Shown: in pieces, positions 7,529 through 18,751 of the stretch
Layout: every line of letters starts with the position of its first letter
How positions within the stretch are numbered: position 1 is the first letter of the stretch
Source: Delftia tsuruhatensis
Lineage (GTDB): Bacteria; Pseudomonadota; Gammaproteobacteria; Burkholderiales; Burkholderiaceae_C
DNA: 64,000 bases
Assembly: GCF_903815225.1 (NCBI RefSeq)
Contig: NZ_LR813084.1
Coordinates: 3,762,501 to 3,826,500, forward strand
Direction: 5' to 3'
Notes under the pieces: model-generated
What the model was told of the DNA's origin: nothing
Database searches by the model: none
Seen by the model: the letters and a program-made list of their open reading frames with translations, nothing else
Translations under genes and position numbers: made by a program

Positions 7529-9358
7529 TTACGCGTTTTCGCGTGCAGCGCGCTTGCGCTCGTTCTCGCTCAGGTGGCGCTTGCGCACGCGGATGCTCTT
7601 CGGTGTGATTTCCACCAGCTCGTCGTCCTCGATGAATTCCACCGCGTATTCCAGCGACAGGTCGATCGGGGGCGTGATCTTCACGGCGTCTTCCTTGCCG
7701 GACACGCGGAAGTTGGTCAGCTGCTTGGTACGCGTGGCGTTGACCACCAGGTCGTTGTCACGGCTGTGGATGCCGATGATCATGCCTTCGTACACGGGAT
7801 CGTTGGCCTTGACGAACATGCGGCCGCGGTCGTCCAGCTTGCCCAGGGCGTAGGTGAAGATCTCGCCTTCGTCCATGGAGATCAGCACGCCGTTCTTGCG
7901 GCCGCCGATGTCGCCCTTGTGCGGCTCGTAGCTGTCGAAGATGTTGGAGATCAGGCCGGAACCACGGGTCAGGTTCAGGAATTCGTTGGTGAAGCCGATC
8001 AGGCCACGCGCGGGAATGCGGTATTCCAGGCGGACACGACCACGGCCATCGGGCTCCATGTTGACCAGCTCGCCCTTGCGCTCGCCCAGGGCCTGCATCA
8101 CGCCGCCCTGGTGGCCTTCCTCGATGTCGGCCGTCACCAGTTCGATGGGCTCGTGGCGCACGCCGTCCACGTCGCGGAAGACCACGCGGGGCTTGGACAC
8201 GGCCAGCTCGTAGCCTTCACGGCGCATTTCCTCCAGCAGGATGGTCAGGTGCAGTTCGCCACGGCCGGACACTTCGAAGATACCGTCCTCGTCGGTTTCC
8301 TTGACGCGCAGGGCCACGTTGGAGCGCAATTCCTTTTGCAGGCGGTCCCAGATCTGGCGGCTGGTCACGAACTTGCCTTCACGGCCCGCCAGCGGCGAGG
8401 TGTTCACGCAGAAGTTCATGGTCAGCGTGGGCTCGTCGATCTTGAGCATGGGCAGGGGCCGGGGGTTTTGCGGGTCGGTCAACGTGACGCCCATGCCCAG
8501 ATCGGCGATGCCGTTGACCAGCACGATGTCGCTGGGGCCGGCTTCGGTGACCTGCACGCGGTCGATGCCCTGGAACTTCAGGACCTGGTTGATGCGGCCC
8601 TTGTAGCTCTTGCCGTCCGGACCTTCCATGACCAGCACGTCGGTCGAAGGCTTGAGCGTGCCCGAGGTGATGCGACCCACCCCGATACGGCCCACGAAGG
8701 TGGAGTAGTCCAGTGCCGAGATCTGCATCTGCAGCGGAGCGGTCGGATCGCCCTTGACCGAGGGAACGTGCTTGAGGATGGTGTCGAACAGGGCCGACAT
8801 GTCGGGGCCCCACTGCTCGCCCGGAGCACCCTCTTCCAGCGAGGTCCAGCCGTTGATGCCCGAGGCGTACACCACCGGGAAGTCCAGTTGCTCGTCGGTG
8901 GCGCCCAGCTTGTCGAACAGGTCGAAGGCGGCGTTGACCACGTAGTCGGGGCGCGCGCCGGGCTTGTCCACCTTGTTGACCACGAGGATGGGCTTCAGGC
9001 CCAGGGCCAGGGCCTTCTTGGTCACGAAGCGCGTCTGGGGCATGGGACCTTCCTGCGCATCGATCAGCAGCACCACGCCGTCCACCATGGACAGGGCACG
9101 CTCCACTTCGCCGCCGAAGTCCGCGTGGCCGGGCGTGTCGAGGATGTTGATGTGCGTGTCCTTCCAGCTCACGGCGCAGTTCTTGGCCAGGATGGTGATG
9201 CCACGTTCGCGTTCGATGGCGTTGTTGTCCATCACCGTATCCACGACTTTCTCGTGCTCGGCGAAGGTTCCGGATTGGCGCAGCAGCTGGTCCACCATGG
9301 TGGTCTTGCCGTGGTCCACGTGGGCGATGATCGCGATATTGCGGATTTGTGTGCTCAT
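7529..9358 (-). CDS. typA: Ribosome-associated GTPase TypA/BipA
   Basis: A 609-residue translational GTPase of the family's normal length. The G1 motif [16 protein letters not shown] is near the N-terminus, followed by [11 protein letters not shown] (G2), [12 protein letters not shown] (G3) and NKVDKPGA (G4), then EF-G-like domains III and V and the BipA-specific C-terminal domain. BipA acts on 50S subunit assembly and translation under stress and cold. It follows truB by 23 bases on the same strand, making it the last gene of the rimP-nusA-infB operon here, with a hairpin terminator after it. Confidence 0.97.
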   Translation of the reverse strand: MSTQIRNIAIIAHVDHGKTTMVDQLLRQSGTFAEHEKVVDTVMDNNAIERERGITILAKNCAVSWKDTHINILDTPGHADFGGEVERALSMVDGVVLLIDAQEGPMPQTRFVTKKALALGLKPILVVNKVDKPGARPDYVVNAAFDLFDKLGATDEQLDFPVVYASGINGWTSLEEGAPGEQWGPDMSALFDTILKHVPSVKGDPTAPLQMQISALDYSTFVGRIGVGRITSGTLKPSTDVLVMEGPDGKSYKGRINQVLKFQGIDRVQVTEAGPSDIVLVNGIADLGMGVTLTDPQNPRPLPMLKIDEPTLTMNFCVNTSPLAGREGKFVTSRQIWDRLQKELRSNVALRVKETDEDGIFEVSGRGELHLTILLEEMRREGYELAVSKPRVVFRDVDGVRHEPIELVTADIEEGHQGGVMQALGERKGELVNMEPDGRGRVRLEYRIPARGLIGFTNEFLNLTRGSGLISNIFDSYEPHKGDIGGRKNGVLISMDEGEIFTYALGKLDDRGRMFVKANDPVYEGMIIGIHSRDNDLVVNATRTKQLTNFRVSGKEDAVKITPPIDLSLEYAVEFIEDDELVEITPKSIRVRKRHLSENERKRAARENA

Positions 9359-9381
9359 AGTGTTTTCCCAATGCCGCAGCG

Positions 9382-10347
9382 TCAGGGGCGCGGCGTGTCT
9401 TCCAAGATCTGTTGAATTTCCAGTGAACTGAGCAGGCGCCCGGGGATGAGTTCCCCGCGCACCACGCGGCCCACGCCGAGAAGGGCCTGCGGGCGCTCAC
9501 CGTACACGGCCACCGCCTCGGCATCGGGCCAGGGCCCCTTGCGGGGCAGGCCCGTGAGAAAGCGGGCCGCATCTTGCTCGCCCAGCGTGACAGCCGTGTG
9601 GCTGGCCAGCAGGGCATCGCAGGGCTGAAGCTGGCGCATGCGCGTGTCCTCGTCCATGGCGGCCAGGGCCTCCAGCGAGATGCAGCGCTCCACGCCCAGG
9701 CCGCCCGTGTCGATGCGGCGCAGCGCGCGCAGGTGGGCTCCGCAGCCCAGGGCCTCGCCCACGTCCTCGGCCAGCGTGCGGATGTAGGTTCCCTTGCTGC
9801 AGGTCACCACCATCTTGAGGGCGGGCCGTCCCTCGCCGTCCTGCGTGAGCGACAGCGCGAGCGCGTGGATGGTCACATCGCGCGCCGGACGCTCGATCGC
9901 TATGCCGGCACGCGCGTACTCGTAGAGGGCCTTGCCGTCCTTCTTGAGCGCGCTGTACATGGGCGGCACCTGGCGGATCGCACCCGTGAACTGCGCCTGC
10001 ACGGCGGCAAGCCTCTCGGCCGTGAGGCCGGCAGGGTCGACGACGCGCTCGCGCAGCACCTCGCCCTCGGCATCGGCCGTGGTCGTGGTCTGGCCCAGGC
10101 GCGCGATCGCCTCGTAGGTCTTGGCGGCTTCCAGCTGCAATTGGCTGAACTTGGTCGCCGCGCCGAAGCACAGCGGCAGCACGCCGGTGGCCAGCGGGTC
10201 CAGCGTGCCGGTGTGTCCGGCCTTTTCGGCGCGCAGCAACCACTTGACCTTCTGCAAGGCATCGTTGCTGGACAGCTCCAGCGGTTTGTCGAGCAGCAAC
10301 ACCCCATGCACAGGGCGCCGCTGCACCCTTGTGCGTGGCGCGTTCAT
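9382..10347 (-). CDS. truB: tRNA pseudouridine(55) synthase TruB
   Basis: A 321-residue pseudouridine synthase forming Psi55 in the T-loop of tRNAs. The N-terminal [22 protein letters not shown] and the catalytic [17 protein letters not shown] (active-site Asp) are intact. [38 protein letters not shown] and a C-terminal PUA-like region follow. It starts 4 bases after the stop of rbfA, a conserved neighbour pairing. Function follows directly from family identity. Confidence 0.97.
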   Translation of the reverse strand: MNAPRTRVQRRPVHGVLLLDKPLELSSNDALQKVKWLLRAEKAGHTGTLDPLATGVLPLCFGAATKFSQLQLEAAKTYEAIARLGQTTTTADAEGEVLRERVVDPAGLTAERLAAVQAQFTGAIRQVPPMYSALKKDGKALYEYARAGIAIERPARDVTIHALALSLTQDGEGRPALKMVVTCSKGTYIRTLAEDVGEALGCGAHLRALRRIDTGGLGVERCISLEALAAMDEDTRMRQLQPCDALLASHTAVTLGEQDAARFLTGLPRKGPWPDAEAVAVYGERPQALLGVGRVVRGELIPGRLLSSLEIQQILEDTPRP

Positions 10348-10351
10348 GGGG

Positions 10352-10723
10352 CTACTCTTCCTTCCCGCGCGAGGAAACGGCCTTGGCGATCAAGGCGTTC
10401 ATGTCGGCCGCACGCTCGGTGGTGCGGTCGTAGATGAAGTGCAGCGTGGGCACGGTGTGGATGTGCAGGCGCTTGAACAGGCCGTTGCGCAGGAAGCCAG
10501 CGGCCTGGTTCAATGCATCCTGCGTGGCCTGCGGATCGCCCACGAGCAGGCTGAAGTAGACCTTGGCGTGGGCATAGTCCGGAGTCACCTCCACGCTTTG
10601 CAGCGTGACCATGCCCACGCGCGGGTCCTTCAACTCGCGCGCGATCAGTTCCGCCAGATCACGCTGGATCTGGTCGGACACCTTGAAGCTGCGGTTGGGC
10701 GCAGCGGACTTGCGTGTTGCCAT
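10352..10723 (-). CDS. rbfA: 30S ribosome-binding factor RbfA
   Basis: A 123-residue single KH-fold protein of normal size that binds pre-30S subunits near the 5' end of 16S rRNA during maturation and cold adaptation. The sequence shows the family pattern [45 protein letters not shown] and a C-terminal [21 protein letters not shown]. It lies between infB (6 bases upstream) and truB (4 bases downstream), the conserved order. Confidence 0.96.
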   Translation of the reverse strand: MATRKSAAPNRSFKVSDQIQRDLAELIARELKDPRVGMVTLQSVEVTPDYAHAKVYFSLLVGDPQATQDALNQAAGFLRNGLFKRLHIHTVPTLHFIYDRTTERAADMNALIAKAVSSRGKEE

Positions 10724-10729
10724 CGTCGA

Positions 10730-13594
10730 TTACAGCGAGCGCGCGATTTCCTTGATCTCGAACACTTCGAGCATGTCGCCTTCGCGGATGTCGTTGTAGT
10801 TCCTGAGCTTGATACCGCACTCGAAGCCTTCCTTGACTTCCTTGACGTCGTCCTTCATCCGCTTGAGCGATTCGATCTCGCCCGTGTAGATGACCACGTT
10901 GTCGCGCAGCAGGCGGAAATGCGCATTGCGCGTGACCTGGCCCTGCGTGATGTACGAGCCTGCCACGGTGCCGATCTTGGAGGCCACGAACACGGTGCGG
11001 ATCTCGGCCATGCCGATGATCTCTTCCTTGCGCTCGGGCGCCAGCATGCCGGACATGGCTGCCTTCACCTCTTCGACGGCGTCGTAGATGATGTTGTAGT
11101 AGCGCAGATCCACGTCGTTGCTCTCGGCCGTCTTGCGGGCCTGGGCATCGGCACGCACGTTGAAGCCGATGATGATGGCCTTGGAGGCCAACGCCAGGTT
11201 GACGTCGGACTCGCTGATGCCGCCCACGCCCGAGTAGACCAGCTGAACGCGGATCTCATCGGTGGACAGCTTGAGCAGCGATGCGCCCAGCGCTTCCTGC
11301 GAGCCCTGCATGTCGGCCTTGACGATGATGGGCAGGGTCTGGACCTCGCCCGCGCCCATTTCGGCGAACATGTTCTCGAGCTTGGCAGCCTGCTGGCGCG
11401 CCAGCTTGGTGTTGCGGAACTTGCCTGCGCGGTAGGTCGCGATTTCGCGGGCGCGGCGCTCGTCCTGCAGCACCATGAAGTCGTCGCCGGCCTGGGGCAC
11501 GTCGGACAGACCCTGGATCTCCACCGGGATGGAAGGGCCGGCGGACTTGGTCTGCTTGCCGTCCTCGTCCAGCATGGCGCGCACGCGGCCATAGGTCTGG
11601 CCAGCCAGCACCACGTCGCCCACCTTCAGCGTGCCGGACTGCACCAGCACCGTGGCCACGGGGCCGCGGCCCTTGTCCAGCTGGGCTTCGATCACGATGC
11701 CCTTGGCGGCGGCTTCCACCGGCGCCGTCAGCTCCAGCACTTCGGCCTGCAGCAGCACCTGCTCGAGCAGTTCGTCGATGCCCTGGCCGGTCTTGGAGGA
11801 CACGGCCACGAAGGGCGACTCACCGCCATACTCTTCAGGCACGACCTCCTCGACCACCAGCTCCTGCTTGACGCGGTCGGGATTGGCATCGGGCTTGTCG
11901 GCCTTGGTGATGGCCACCACGATGGGAACGCCTGCCGCCTTCGCGTGCTTGATGGCTTCCTTGGTCTGGGGCATCACGCCGTCGTCGGCCGCGCACACCA
12001 GGATGACGATGTCGGTGGCCTGGGCGCCACGGGCACGCATGGCCGTGAAGGCCTCGTGGCCCGGAGTGTCCAGGAAGGTGACGATGCCACGCGGCGTCTG
12101 CACATGGTAGGCGCCGATATGCTGGGTGATGCCGCCGGCTTCGCCCGACGCGACCTTGGTGCGGCGGATGTAGTCCAGCAGCGAGGTCTTGCCGTGGTCC
12201 ACGTGGCCCATGACGGTGACCACGGGGGCACGCGACTCTAGCGCGGCTTCCTGGTGGGACACTTCCTCGGCCGTGAAGGCCTCGGGATCGTCCAGCGCGG
12301 CGACCTTGGCGGTGTGGCCCATCTCCTCGACCACGATCATGGCCGTGTCCTGGTCCAGGGGCTGGTTGATGGTGACCATCTGGCCCATCTTCATCAGCAC
12401 CTTGATCAGCTCGGAAGCCTTGACCGACATCTTGTGCGCCAGCTCGGCCACGGTGATGGTCTCGGGCACATGCACCTCGATGGCGCGGAACTCCGCCGCG
12501 GCGTGCTGCTGCTGGCCTTCATTGCGGTCATTGCCGCGACGCCCGCCACGTGGGCCGCCACGCCAGTTGGCACGGCCGCCCACGCCACCGGAGCTGTCGC
12601 CACGGGTCTTGATTTCCTTTTTCTTGCCATCGCCGGCCCAGCTCGACGAAAGCTTGGCGGACTTGACTTCCTTGCCGCCGCCAGCGGGCGCGCCACCGGT
12701 GCGCGCGCCTGCACCACCCGTGGTCGCGCCGGCGGGCTTGTGCAGCGTGGACTTCTTGGCGTCGCCCGCAGCCGGGGCCGCAGGCTTGGCTGCGGGCTTG
12801 GGCTCTTCGGGCTTCTTGGCGACCAGCACCTTCTTGGGAGCAGCCATCATGGCGCGGATGGCCTCGGCCTCGGCCAGCGCCTTGCGGCGGCGGTCTTCCA
12901 GGTCCTTGGCGCGCTCGGCTTCCTCGGCCGCGCGGGCCCTGGATTCTTCCTCGGCCTTGGCGCGGGCCGCAGCCTGGGCCTCGGCGCGCGCGGCCTGGCC
13001 GGCGGCCTGCTCGCGCGATGCCTCCTGCTTGGCGCGGGTGGCCTCGGCGATCTTGGCCGCTTCGGCGGCGGCGTAGGCGGCCGCGCGTTCCTCGGCCTCG
13101 CGCTCGCGCTGTTCGCGTTGCTCGCGCTCTTCGCGCTCCCGGCGTTGCTGTGCCAATTCTTCCTCCTGGCGACCGATCATCTCGGCCTGGCGACGTGCTT
13201 CCTCTTCGCGACGCACCAGATCCTGGGACTCGCGCTCCGATGCCGCGCGCTGCTCCTGGGCAGCCGCCTTGGCAGCGGGGTCGGAGGCGCCATCGGCGGC
13301 TTCGTCACGCTTGATGAAGGTGCGCTTCTTGCGCACTTCCACCTGAATGGTGCGGGCCCTGCCCGAAGCGTCGGCCTGCTTGATCTCGCTCGTGGACCGC
13401 TTGGTCAGCGTGATCTTCTTGGCGCCGCTTCCGTGGCTGGCCTGCAGATGGCTGAGCAGTTGCTGCTTGTCGGTGTCGGTCAACGCATCCGATGCGTTGT
13501 CCTTGGCGACGCCCGCAGCCTTGAGCTGCTGCAGCAACGTGTCAGGGGTCTTGTTGAGCTCTCTTGCAAACTCGGCAACCGTATTACTGGACAT
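10730..13594 (-). CDS. infB: Translation initiation factor IF-2
   Basis: A 954-residue IF-2 that loads initiator fMet-tRNA on the 30S subunit and drives subunit joining. An N-terminal IF2N domain ([20 protein letters not shown]) is followed by a long, highly charged, Ala/Glu/Arg-rich linker (roughly residues 90-250) and a Gly-rich stretch. A second IF2N-like segment ([20 protein letters not shown]) precedes the GTPase with P-loop [12 protein letters not shown] near residue 460, then [15 protein letters not shown] and [12 protein letters not shown]. The C-terminal beta-barrel and fMet-tRNA-binding domains complete it. It is preceded by nusA and followed by rbfA in the classical order. The extended linker is common in Burkholderiales. 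Confidence 0.98.
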   Translation of the reverse strand: MSSNTVAEFARELNKTPDTLLQQLKAAGVAKDNASDALTDTDKQQLLSHLQASHGSGAKKITLTKRSTSEIKQADASGRARTIQVEVRKKRTFIKRDEAADGASDPAAKAAAQEQRAASERESQDLVRREEEARRQAEMIGRQEEELAQQRREREEREQREQREREAEERAAAYAAAEAAKIAEATRAKQEASREQAAGQAARAEAQAAARAKAEEESRARAAEEAERAKDLEDRRRKALAEAEAIRAMMAAPKKVLVAKKPEEPKPAAKPAAPAAGDAKKSTLHKPAGATTGGAGARTGGAPAGGGKEVKSAKLSSSWAGDGKKKEIKTRGDSSGGVGGRANWRGGPRGGRRGNDRNEGQQQHAAAEFRAIEVHVPETITVAELAHKMSVKASELIKVLMKMGQMVTINQPLDQDTAMIVVEEMGHTAKVAALDDPEAFTAEEVSHQEAALESRAPVVTVMGHVDHGKTSLLDYIRRTKVASGEAGGITQHIGAYHVQTPRGIVTFLDTPGHEAFTAMRARGAQATDIVILVCAADDGVMPQTKEAIKHAKAAGVPIVVAITKADKPDANPDRVKQELVVEEVVPEEYGGESPFVAVSSKTGQGIDELLEQVLLQAEVLELTAPVEAAAKGIVIEAQLDKGRGPVATVLVQSGTLKVGDVVLAGQTYGRVRAMLDEDGKQTKSAGPSIPVEIQGLSDVPQAGDDFMVLQDERRAREIATYRAGKFRNTKLARQQAAKLENMFAEMGAGEVQTLPIIVKADMQGSQEALGASLLKLSTDEIRVQLVYSGVGGISESDVNLALASKAIIIGFNVRADAQARKTAESNDVDLRYYNIIYDAVEEVKAAMSGMLAPERKEEIIGMAEIRTVFVASKIGTVAGSYITQGQVTRNAHFRLLRDNVVIYTGEIESLKRMKDDVKEVKEGFECGIKLRNYNDIREGDMLEVFEIKEIARSL

Positions 13595-13617
13595 AAATGC
13601 TCTGAACCTCCCTGACC

Positions 13618-15105
13618 TTACTCTTGCCCTTCGGTGAACCAGTGCTCACGCGCCTTCATGATCAAAGCCTTCGCTTGTTCCTCGGTCTGCCCGGTCAGCT
13701 CGGTCAACTCGTCGATGGCCAGATCGGCCAGATCGTCACGGGTGTGCACATTGGCCTGGGCCAGCTTGTCCACGATCTCCGCAGTCATACCCTCGAGCGT
13801 CAGCAGATCCTGCGACACCTTGCTCACGTTTTCCTCGTGTGCGATCTCCTGCGTCAGCAGTGCGTCCTTGGCACGGCTGCGCAGCTCGTTCACCGTCTCT
13901 TCGTCGAACGACTCGATCTCGAGCATTTCCTGCAGGGGCACATAGGCCACCTCCTCCAGGGTCTCGAAACCTTCCTCGATGAGGATGTTGGCGATTTCCT
14001 CGTCCACATCGAGCTTTTCCATGAACAGCTGGCGCGCCACGGCGGACTCGTCCGCCTGCTTCTGCGCGGACTCGGCAGCGTCCATGATGTTGATCTTCCA
14101 GCCGGTCAGCTCGGAAGCCAGGCGCACGTTCTGGCCGCCACGGCCGATGGCGATGGCGAGGTTCTCCTCGTCCACCACCACGTCCATGGCGTGCTTTTCC
14201 TCGTCCACGACGATGGAGGACACGTTGGCCGGAGCCAGGGCGCCGATCACGAACTGCGCGGGATCCTCGGACCACAGCACGATGTCCACACGCTCGCCAG
14301 CCAGCTCGTTCGTGACGGCATTGACGCGGGTGCCGCGCACACCGACGCAGGTGCCGATGGGATCGACACGCTTGTCATGGCTGAGCACGGCGATCTTGGC
14401 GCGGCTGCCGGCATCGCGGGCGCAGCTCTTGATCTCCAGCAGGCCCTGCTCGATCTCGGGCACTTCATTGCGGAACAGCTCGACCATGAACTCCGGCGCG
14501 GAACGCGACAGGATGATGGGGGCGCCGCGCAGCGTGGCGTCCACCTCCATGATCATGGCGCGCACGCGGTCGCCGTTGCGCAGGTTTTCCTTGGGGATCA
14601 TCTCGTTGCGGCGCAGGCGCCCCTCGACGCGGCCGGCCTCCACGATGATGTCGCCCTTGTCCATGCGCTTGACGGTGCCGGTGAAGATCTTGTCGCCACG
14701 GGACAGGAACTCGTTGAGCAGCATCTCGCGCTCGGCATCGCGGATCTTCTGCAGGATGACCTGCTTGGCCGCCATGGCACCGATGCGGCCGATGGGCAGG
14801 GATTCGATCTCTTCCTCGATGTACTCGCCTTCGGAGATACCGGGGACACGGTCTTGCGCATCCATCAGCATTTCCTCGGCATCGGGGTTTTGCAGGCCCG
14901 CGTCATCGGGCACCACCAGCCAGCGGCGGAAGGTGTCGTAGTTACCGCTGTCGCGATCGATGGCCACGCGGATGTCCACTTCACCCTGGTACAGCTTCTT
15001 CGTGGCTTGGGCCAGGGCCGATTCCACTGCACCGAACACCACATCGCGCTCCACGTTCTTTTCGCGCGAAATGGCTTCTACCAACATCAACAGTTCGCGA
15101 TTCAT
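13618..15105 (-). CDS. nusA: Transcription termination/antitermination factor NusA
   Basis: A 495-residue NusA. The N-terminal RNA-polymerase-binding domain ([20 protein letters not shown]) is followed by an S1 domain, KH domains ([19 protein letters not shown] and [21 protein letters not shown]) and two C-terminal acidic repeats, the last ending in [24 protein letters not shown]. It modulates pausing, intrinsic termination and antitermination of rRNA operons. It is the second gene of the operon, 83 bases after rimP, with infB 23 bases downstream. Confidence 0.98.
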   Translation of the reverse strand: MNRELLMLVEAISREKNVERDVVFGAVESALAQATKKLYQGEVDIRVAIDRDSGNYDTFRRWLVVPDDAGLQNPDAEEMLMDAQDRVPGISEGEYIEEEIESLPIGRIGAMAAKQVILQKIRDAEREMLLNEFLSRGDKIFTGTVKRMDKGDIIVEAGRVEGRLRRNEMIPKENLRNGDRVRAMIMEVDATLRGAPIILSRSAPEFMVELFRNEVPEIEQGLLEIKSCARDAGSRAKIAVLSHDKRVDPIGTCVGVRGTRVNAVTNELAGERVDIVLWSEDPAQFVIGALAPANVSSIVVDEEKHAMDVVVDEENLAIAIGRGGQNVRLASELTGWKINIMDAAESAQKQADESAVARQLFMEKLDVDEEIANILIEEGFETLEEVAYVPLQEMLEIESFDEETVNELRSRAKDALLTQEIAHEENVSKVSQDLLTLEGMTAEIVDKLAQANVHTRDDLADLAIDELTELTGQTEEQAKALIMKAREHWFTEGQE

Positions 15106-15188
15106 GCGACGACTCTCCTATTTCAATCACACAAGAAGGGGGCGGCAATGCCCTTCTTGCCCCAATGATCCGACGTACCCGGCCCCGC

Positions 15189-15767
15189 TCAGACAGGCTT
15201 GGCAGAACGTCCCTTGAAATCCACGAGGGGAGCCAGGCGCGCCTCGCGCAGCTCCTCCAGCGTGAAGCCCAGCGCCTGCAGCGGCGCGGGAACACGCTTT
15301 TTGCTGACCCTCTGGCCAGGCTTGACCGGCGGCTCGTCGCTCCAGACGATCTGCCAGCCACCATCTTCGGCGCGCTCCAGCGTGCCGCGGAATTTCTTGC
15401 GATTGGCACTGACCTGCCCGCCGGCTGCGGCCCCCATGGGCTCCTTGAGGGTCAGGTCGATGACTTCCCCGGTGAAGCGGATGAAGTCCTGCTCGTGCCG
15501 CAGGGGGCGATCGATACCCGGGGAAGAAACCTCCAGGCGCGTGTAGTCCACGCCATCGACCTCGAGGGCGAACTGCAGCTGGCGCGTGACCTTCTCGCAG
15601 TCCTCCACCGTCACGAACTGCTCCGGCAGCACCGGCTCGCCCTCCACCGGAGGCTGCCAAGGCAAATCAATTGTGACGCGCAACAGCCCGCCCGCGGAGC
15701 GTTCTATTTCCACCAGGTCATAGCCCAGACCTGTCACGGTTTGTTCAACGATTTGCTGTAGTGCCAC
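15189..15767 (-). CDS. rimP: Ribosome maturation factor RimP
   Basis: A 192-residue RimP, needed for 30S subunit maturation. Recognisable segments are LGYDLVEIERSAGGLLRVTID, VTVEDCEKVTRQLQFALE, YTRLEVSSPGIDRPLRHEQDF and a C-terminal SH3-like part with KFRGTLERAEDGGWQIVW. The start is a GTG with no strong ribosome-binding site; an in-frame TAA three codons upstream rules out a longer protein. It is the first gene of the rimP-nusA-infB-rbfA-truB-typA operon, so its promoter should lie in the roughly 120 bases upstream. It is somewhat longer than the E. coli protein because of an insert around residues 110-120. Confidence 0.96.
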   Translation of the reverse strand: MALQQIVEQTVTGLGYDLVEIERSAGGLLRVTIDLPWQPPVEGEPVLPEQFVTVEDCEKVTRQLQFALEVDGVDYTRLEVSSPGIDRPLRHEQDFIRFTGEVIDLTLKEPMGAAAGGQVSANRKKFRGTLERAEDGGWQIVWSDEPPVKPGQRVSKKRVPAPLQALGFTLEELREARLAPLVDFKGRSAKPV

Positions 15768-15890
15768 GTGTATTTAAATTCAGTCCTGCCAACACAAAAG
15801 ACCCGGAACGCCCCTGAAATCATGGCGAAAGCCATGCCCTCAACAGCGCCGAGCCCCAGGGCAATCCCGAAGGTCGCCCGAAGATCGCCC

Positions 15891-15918
15891 AAAAAAAAAG
15901 GGCGGTGAGTACCCGCCC
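15891..15918 (-). terminator. Minus-strand intrinsic terminator of the cytochrome/thioredoxin operon
   Basis: Reading the minus strand, a GGGCGG/CCGCCC stem is followed by nine or more T residues, about 100 bases after the thioredoxin-like stop codon. It separates that operon from the rimP-nusA operon, which is read in the same direction immediately downstream. The remaining intergenic bases hold no evident gene. Confidence 0.8.
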
Positions 15919-16016
15919 GTTTGGTCGTGAATGTGGCATTGTACTCTCAAACCGCCCTGCGGCCAAGTCCGCCTCGCACAAAGGCAGGCACAGTGCCGGG
16001 CAGCACGACCCAGGAC

Positions 16017-16418
16017 TCAGGCACCGAGATGGTCCAGCGCCTGCGCCGAACGCAGGCGCGCCAGCAGGGCCTGGGCCTCGGCCGGGTCGGCGGGGCCGGC
16101 ACCGGGGTCCTGCGCCAGCGACTGCAGCATGCGCGTCACCACCGCCGGCTGGGGCAGCACGGGCCCCAGAAAGCGCGCCCGTTCGCCATCGGCCACAAGC
16201 AGCGAGGGGAAGGTCTCGATATCGAGGTCACCGGCCACATCCTCGCGGTCCTCGACATCGAGCCAGATGAAGCGCATCTGCGGGAACTGGGTGGCCAGTT
16301 GCTCGAAGGTGGCCCGGTACTGATTGCACACGCCGCACCACTGCGCGCACAGGCAGACCACCCACCAGGGGCAGGCGGCATCGCTTTCGTCCGGCAGCGT
16401 GCCGGCCATTGGATCCAT
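16017..16418 (-). CDS. Thioredoxin-fold protein with WCGVC active site
   Basis: A 133-residue protein with WWVVCLCAQWCGVCNQYRATFEQLA near residues 18-42, giving a CxxC redox pair (WCGVC), then FIWLDVEDREDVAGDLDIETFPSLLV with the cis-proline region (TFP). No signal peptide is visible and the start is supported by GAGAGG just upstream, so it is probably cytoplasmic although its neighbours are exported cytochromes. It begins 9 bases after the triheme cytochrome gene. It may keep thiols reduced for haem attachment or serve a general thiol role (inference). Confidence 0.85.
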   Translation of the reverse strand: MDPMAGTLPDESDAACPWWVVCLCAQWCGVCNQYRATFEQLATQFPQMRFIWLDVEDREDVAGDLDIETFPSLLVADGERARFLGPVLPQPAVVTRMLQSLAQDPGAGPADPAEAQALLARLRSAQALDHLGA

Positions 16419-16427
16419 GAAAACCTC

Positions 16428-17777
16428 TCAGAAGCCGCGCCCTTCCCTGGCGCGGTAAACCTCCATGGTACCGATTTCCGCCGCCTTGTTGCCCCAGGCG
16501 TTGCGCACATAGTTGGCCACGGCCGCCACCTGGGCGTCCGACAGCACATGACCGAACGGGGGCATGCCGTGCGGATGCGGCTGCAGCCGGGTCGAAGGCG
16601 GGTAGCCCCCCTCCAGCAGCACCAGCAGCAGGTTGCGCGGCTCGGCCATGGTCACGGTGGCATTGCCGGCCAAGGCGGGAAACGCCCCTGCCGTGCCCTG
16701 CCCCCGGGAGCCATGGCAGACCGCGCACTGCTGTTCATACAGCTTCTGCCCCAGGACCATGGACCCGGGCGACGGCGCGGCGATCGCGTGGCCGCCCTCA
16801 GCCCCCCCAACCGCGGCGGCGCCACGTTCTTGCAGATAGGAGGCCAGGGCCTGCAGATCCTGCGGCTGCCAGTGCTGGGTGCTGCGGGCCACGACCTCGG
16901 CCATGGGCCCCAGGGCGGATCCCGAAGGCCCCGACCCCGCCTGCAGCACCTGCATCCAGGCCGAATCGCGGCCCGCCTGCACACCGGCCTGCGCCGGATC
17001 CAGCAGAGAGGGTGCATACCAGGACTGGCCTGCCACGACCCCCCCGGTCAGCGCCTGCCCCACGGCCCCCCAGGCATTGCGTGGTGCATGGCAGGCGGCA
17101 CAATGCCCCAGCCCCTGGGCAAGATAGCGCCCCCGGTTCCATGCCTGCGGATGCTGCACCTGCTCCTTCCACTCCTGCGGCGTGAAGAACAGTGCGCGCC
17201 AGACCACTAGCGCGCCCTGCCATCCATAGGGAAATTGCAGCGCATGGCCTGGCGCCTGCGCACGCACGGGGGGCAGGCTTCGCAGATAGGCGAACAGGGC
17301 GTCCGAATCCGCCCGCGTCACGTGGGTGTAGCTGTCATACGGGAAGGCCGGGTACAGCAGGCGCCCGTCCCGTGAGCGGCCATTGTGCAGCGCACGCCAG
17401 AAATCCTGCGCGCTCCACTTGCCCAGGCCCGTCTCCTCGTCTGGCGTGAGATTGCTGGTGAACAACGTGCCGAACGCGGTGGGCAGCCCCCGGCCACCGG
17501 CATATTCCACGCCCCCGGCCGCCGTATGGCAGCCGACGCAATTGCCCACCCGCGCCAGGTAGGCGCCGCGCTCCACGAGGGCAGCCACGGGCTCCGCCTC
17601 CCCGCCGCCCCCGCCGTATCCGTAGGCATGCACACCGTATTCCCCCCGCAGATTGAGCCATGCCAGCAACGCGCCAAGCACGGCCAATCCGGCCAATCCG
17701 AGCCAGGCCACCGCGGCCATCGACCAGCGGCCACGCATTCCTCCGCGTCTTCGCTGTTTCCTCGGGTGCACCTTCAT
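16428..17777 (-). CDS. Membrane-anchored triheme cytochrome c
   Basis: A 449-residue cytochrome with three CxxCH haem-binding motifs: CVGCH (80-84), CAACH (226-230) and CAVCH (351-355). A positively charged N-terminus and one hydrophobic segment (about residues 19-42) anchor it with the haems in the periplasm. The layout matches the cytochrome subunit of membrane alcohol, aldehyde or gluconate dehydrogenases, which passes electrons to quinone or an oxidase. No such dehydrogenase is adjacent. The start is chosen because its ATG overlaps the upstream stop as ATGA, indicating coupling with the diheme cytochrome gene. Confidence 0.9.
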   Translation of the reverse strand: MKVHPRKQRRRGGMRGRWSMAAVAWLGLAGLAVLGALLAWLNLRGEYGVHAYGYGGGGGEAEPVAALVERGAYLARVGNCVGCHTAAGGVEYAGGRGLPTAFGTLFTSNLTPDEETGLGKWSAQDFWRALHNGRSRDGRLLYPAFPYDSYTHVTRADSDALFAYLRSLPPVRAQAPGHALQFPYGWQGALVVWRALFFTPQEWKEQVQHPQAWNRGRYLAQGLGHCAACHAPRNAWGAVGQALTGGVVAGQSWYAPSLLDPAQAGVQAGRDSAWMQVLQAGSGPSGSALGPMAEVVARSTQHWQPQDLQALASYLQERGAAAVGGAEGGHAIAAPSPGSMVLGQKLYEQQCAVCHGSRGQGTAGAFPALAGNATVTMAEPRNLLLVLLEGGYPPSTRLQPHPHGMPPFGHVLSDAQVAAVANYVRNAWGNKAAEIGTMEVYRAREGRGF

Positions 17778-18577
17778 GGCAGGCCCTCCCGGCCAGCCAA
17801 GGCCTGCACGGCGCCGCAACGCAGCGGCAGGGGCTGGCGCACGGCCTCATGCCCGCCGGATGCCAGGGCGGGGCGCGAGGCCAGCCACGCGGTGACCGCC
17901 ACCACCTCCCGGGGTGTCAATGCCCTGGCCACCTGGTCCATGCAGTCCGGCGCCGCCGCCTTGCGCTGCCCGGAGCGCCAGGCGCCGATCTGGCTGTTCA
18001 GGTAGTCGCGCGACAGGCCCAGCAGGCCGGGGATGTCCTCGCCCGCCCCCATGAGCCGGCTGCCATGGCAGGAGGCGCACGCAGGCAGGCCCCGCTGCTC
18101 GTCGCCGCGCAGCACCAGTTGCTCGCCACGGGCCAGCTCCGAAGCCGGCAGTGCCGCCGGCACGGGCGGCGCATAGGGCAGCTCCAGCCCCGCGAAGTGC
18201 ATGGAGATCTGGCGCAGATAGTCATCCGACATGAACTCGATCAGCCGGTTCATGGCCGGATAGCTGCGGCGTCCCTGCTGGAAGTTCTTGAGCTGTCGGT
18301 ACAGATACCCCGCCGGCTTGCCGGCGATGCGGGGGAAATAACCGCCGGGCGTGGCACGGCCTTGCGGGCCGTGACAGGCGGTGCAGGCCAGCACCCTGGC
18401 GGCCATGGAGCCCACCTCGGGCAGCGGCGCGCTGACGATGGCCGGCGGCAGTTCCACGTCCGGCGCGCCCGACAGCGACGGCCCGGGCTGCGCCACCGCT
18501 GCGCATCCGGCCGCGGCCATCCATGCCGCCAGCACGGCCCGCCATCCCCCAGACCACCATCGACTGCCATGATCCAT
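17774..18577 (-). CDS. Diheme cytochrome c (c4-like)
   Basis: A 267-residue exported protein with CTACH (65-69) and CASCH (167-171) and a probable signal peptide ending near AAVAQ at residue 30. Two related class I cytochrome domains, each opening with CxxCHG, give a cytochrome c4-like architecture. The start is supported by GGAGG about 9 bases upstream. It is the first of three coupled genes (diheme and triheme cytochromes, thioredoxin-like) and is divergent from cbpA. It probably relays electrons from the triheme protein or a periplasmic donor to a terminal oxidase. Confidence 0.9.
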   Translation of the reverse strand: MDHGSRWWSGGWRAVLAAWMAAAGCAAVAQPGPSLSGAPDVELPPAIVSAPLPEVGSMAARVLACTACHGPQGRATPGGYFPRIAGKPAGYLYRQLKNFQQGRRSYPAMNRLIEFMSDDYLRQISMHFAGLELPYAPPVPAALPASELARGEQLVLRGDEQRGLPACASCHGSRLMGAGEDIPGLLGLSRDYLNSQIGAWRSGQRKAAAPDCMDQVARALTPREVVAVTAWLASRPALASGGHEAVRQPLPLRCGAVQALAGREGLP

Positions 18578-18751
18578 GTCCGACGCCTCCTGTTGCGCCC
18601 TGCCGACGCGCGAATGTAGTGAACCCGTCACAAGATGAGTGTGGACAAGCACCGGGCCAAAGCCCATCGGTTGAGACCCTGGCATGGGCGGGCTATGCTG
18701 TGGCCAGGCTTGTCCGAAACATCGCCCACAAGGGCCGGAGGACGGAAATAC

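Noticed and set aside
15880..15900. Poly-A run of nine bases as a possible slippery or frameshift site
   Set aside because: It is intergenic and is explained as the T tract of a minus-strand intrinsic terminator.
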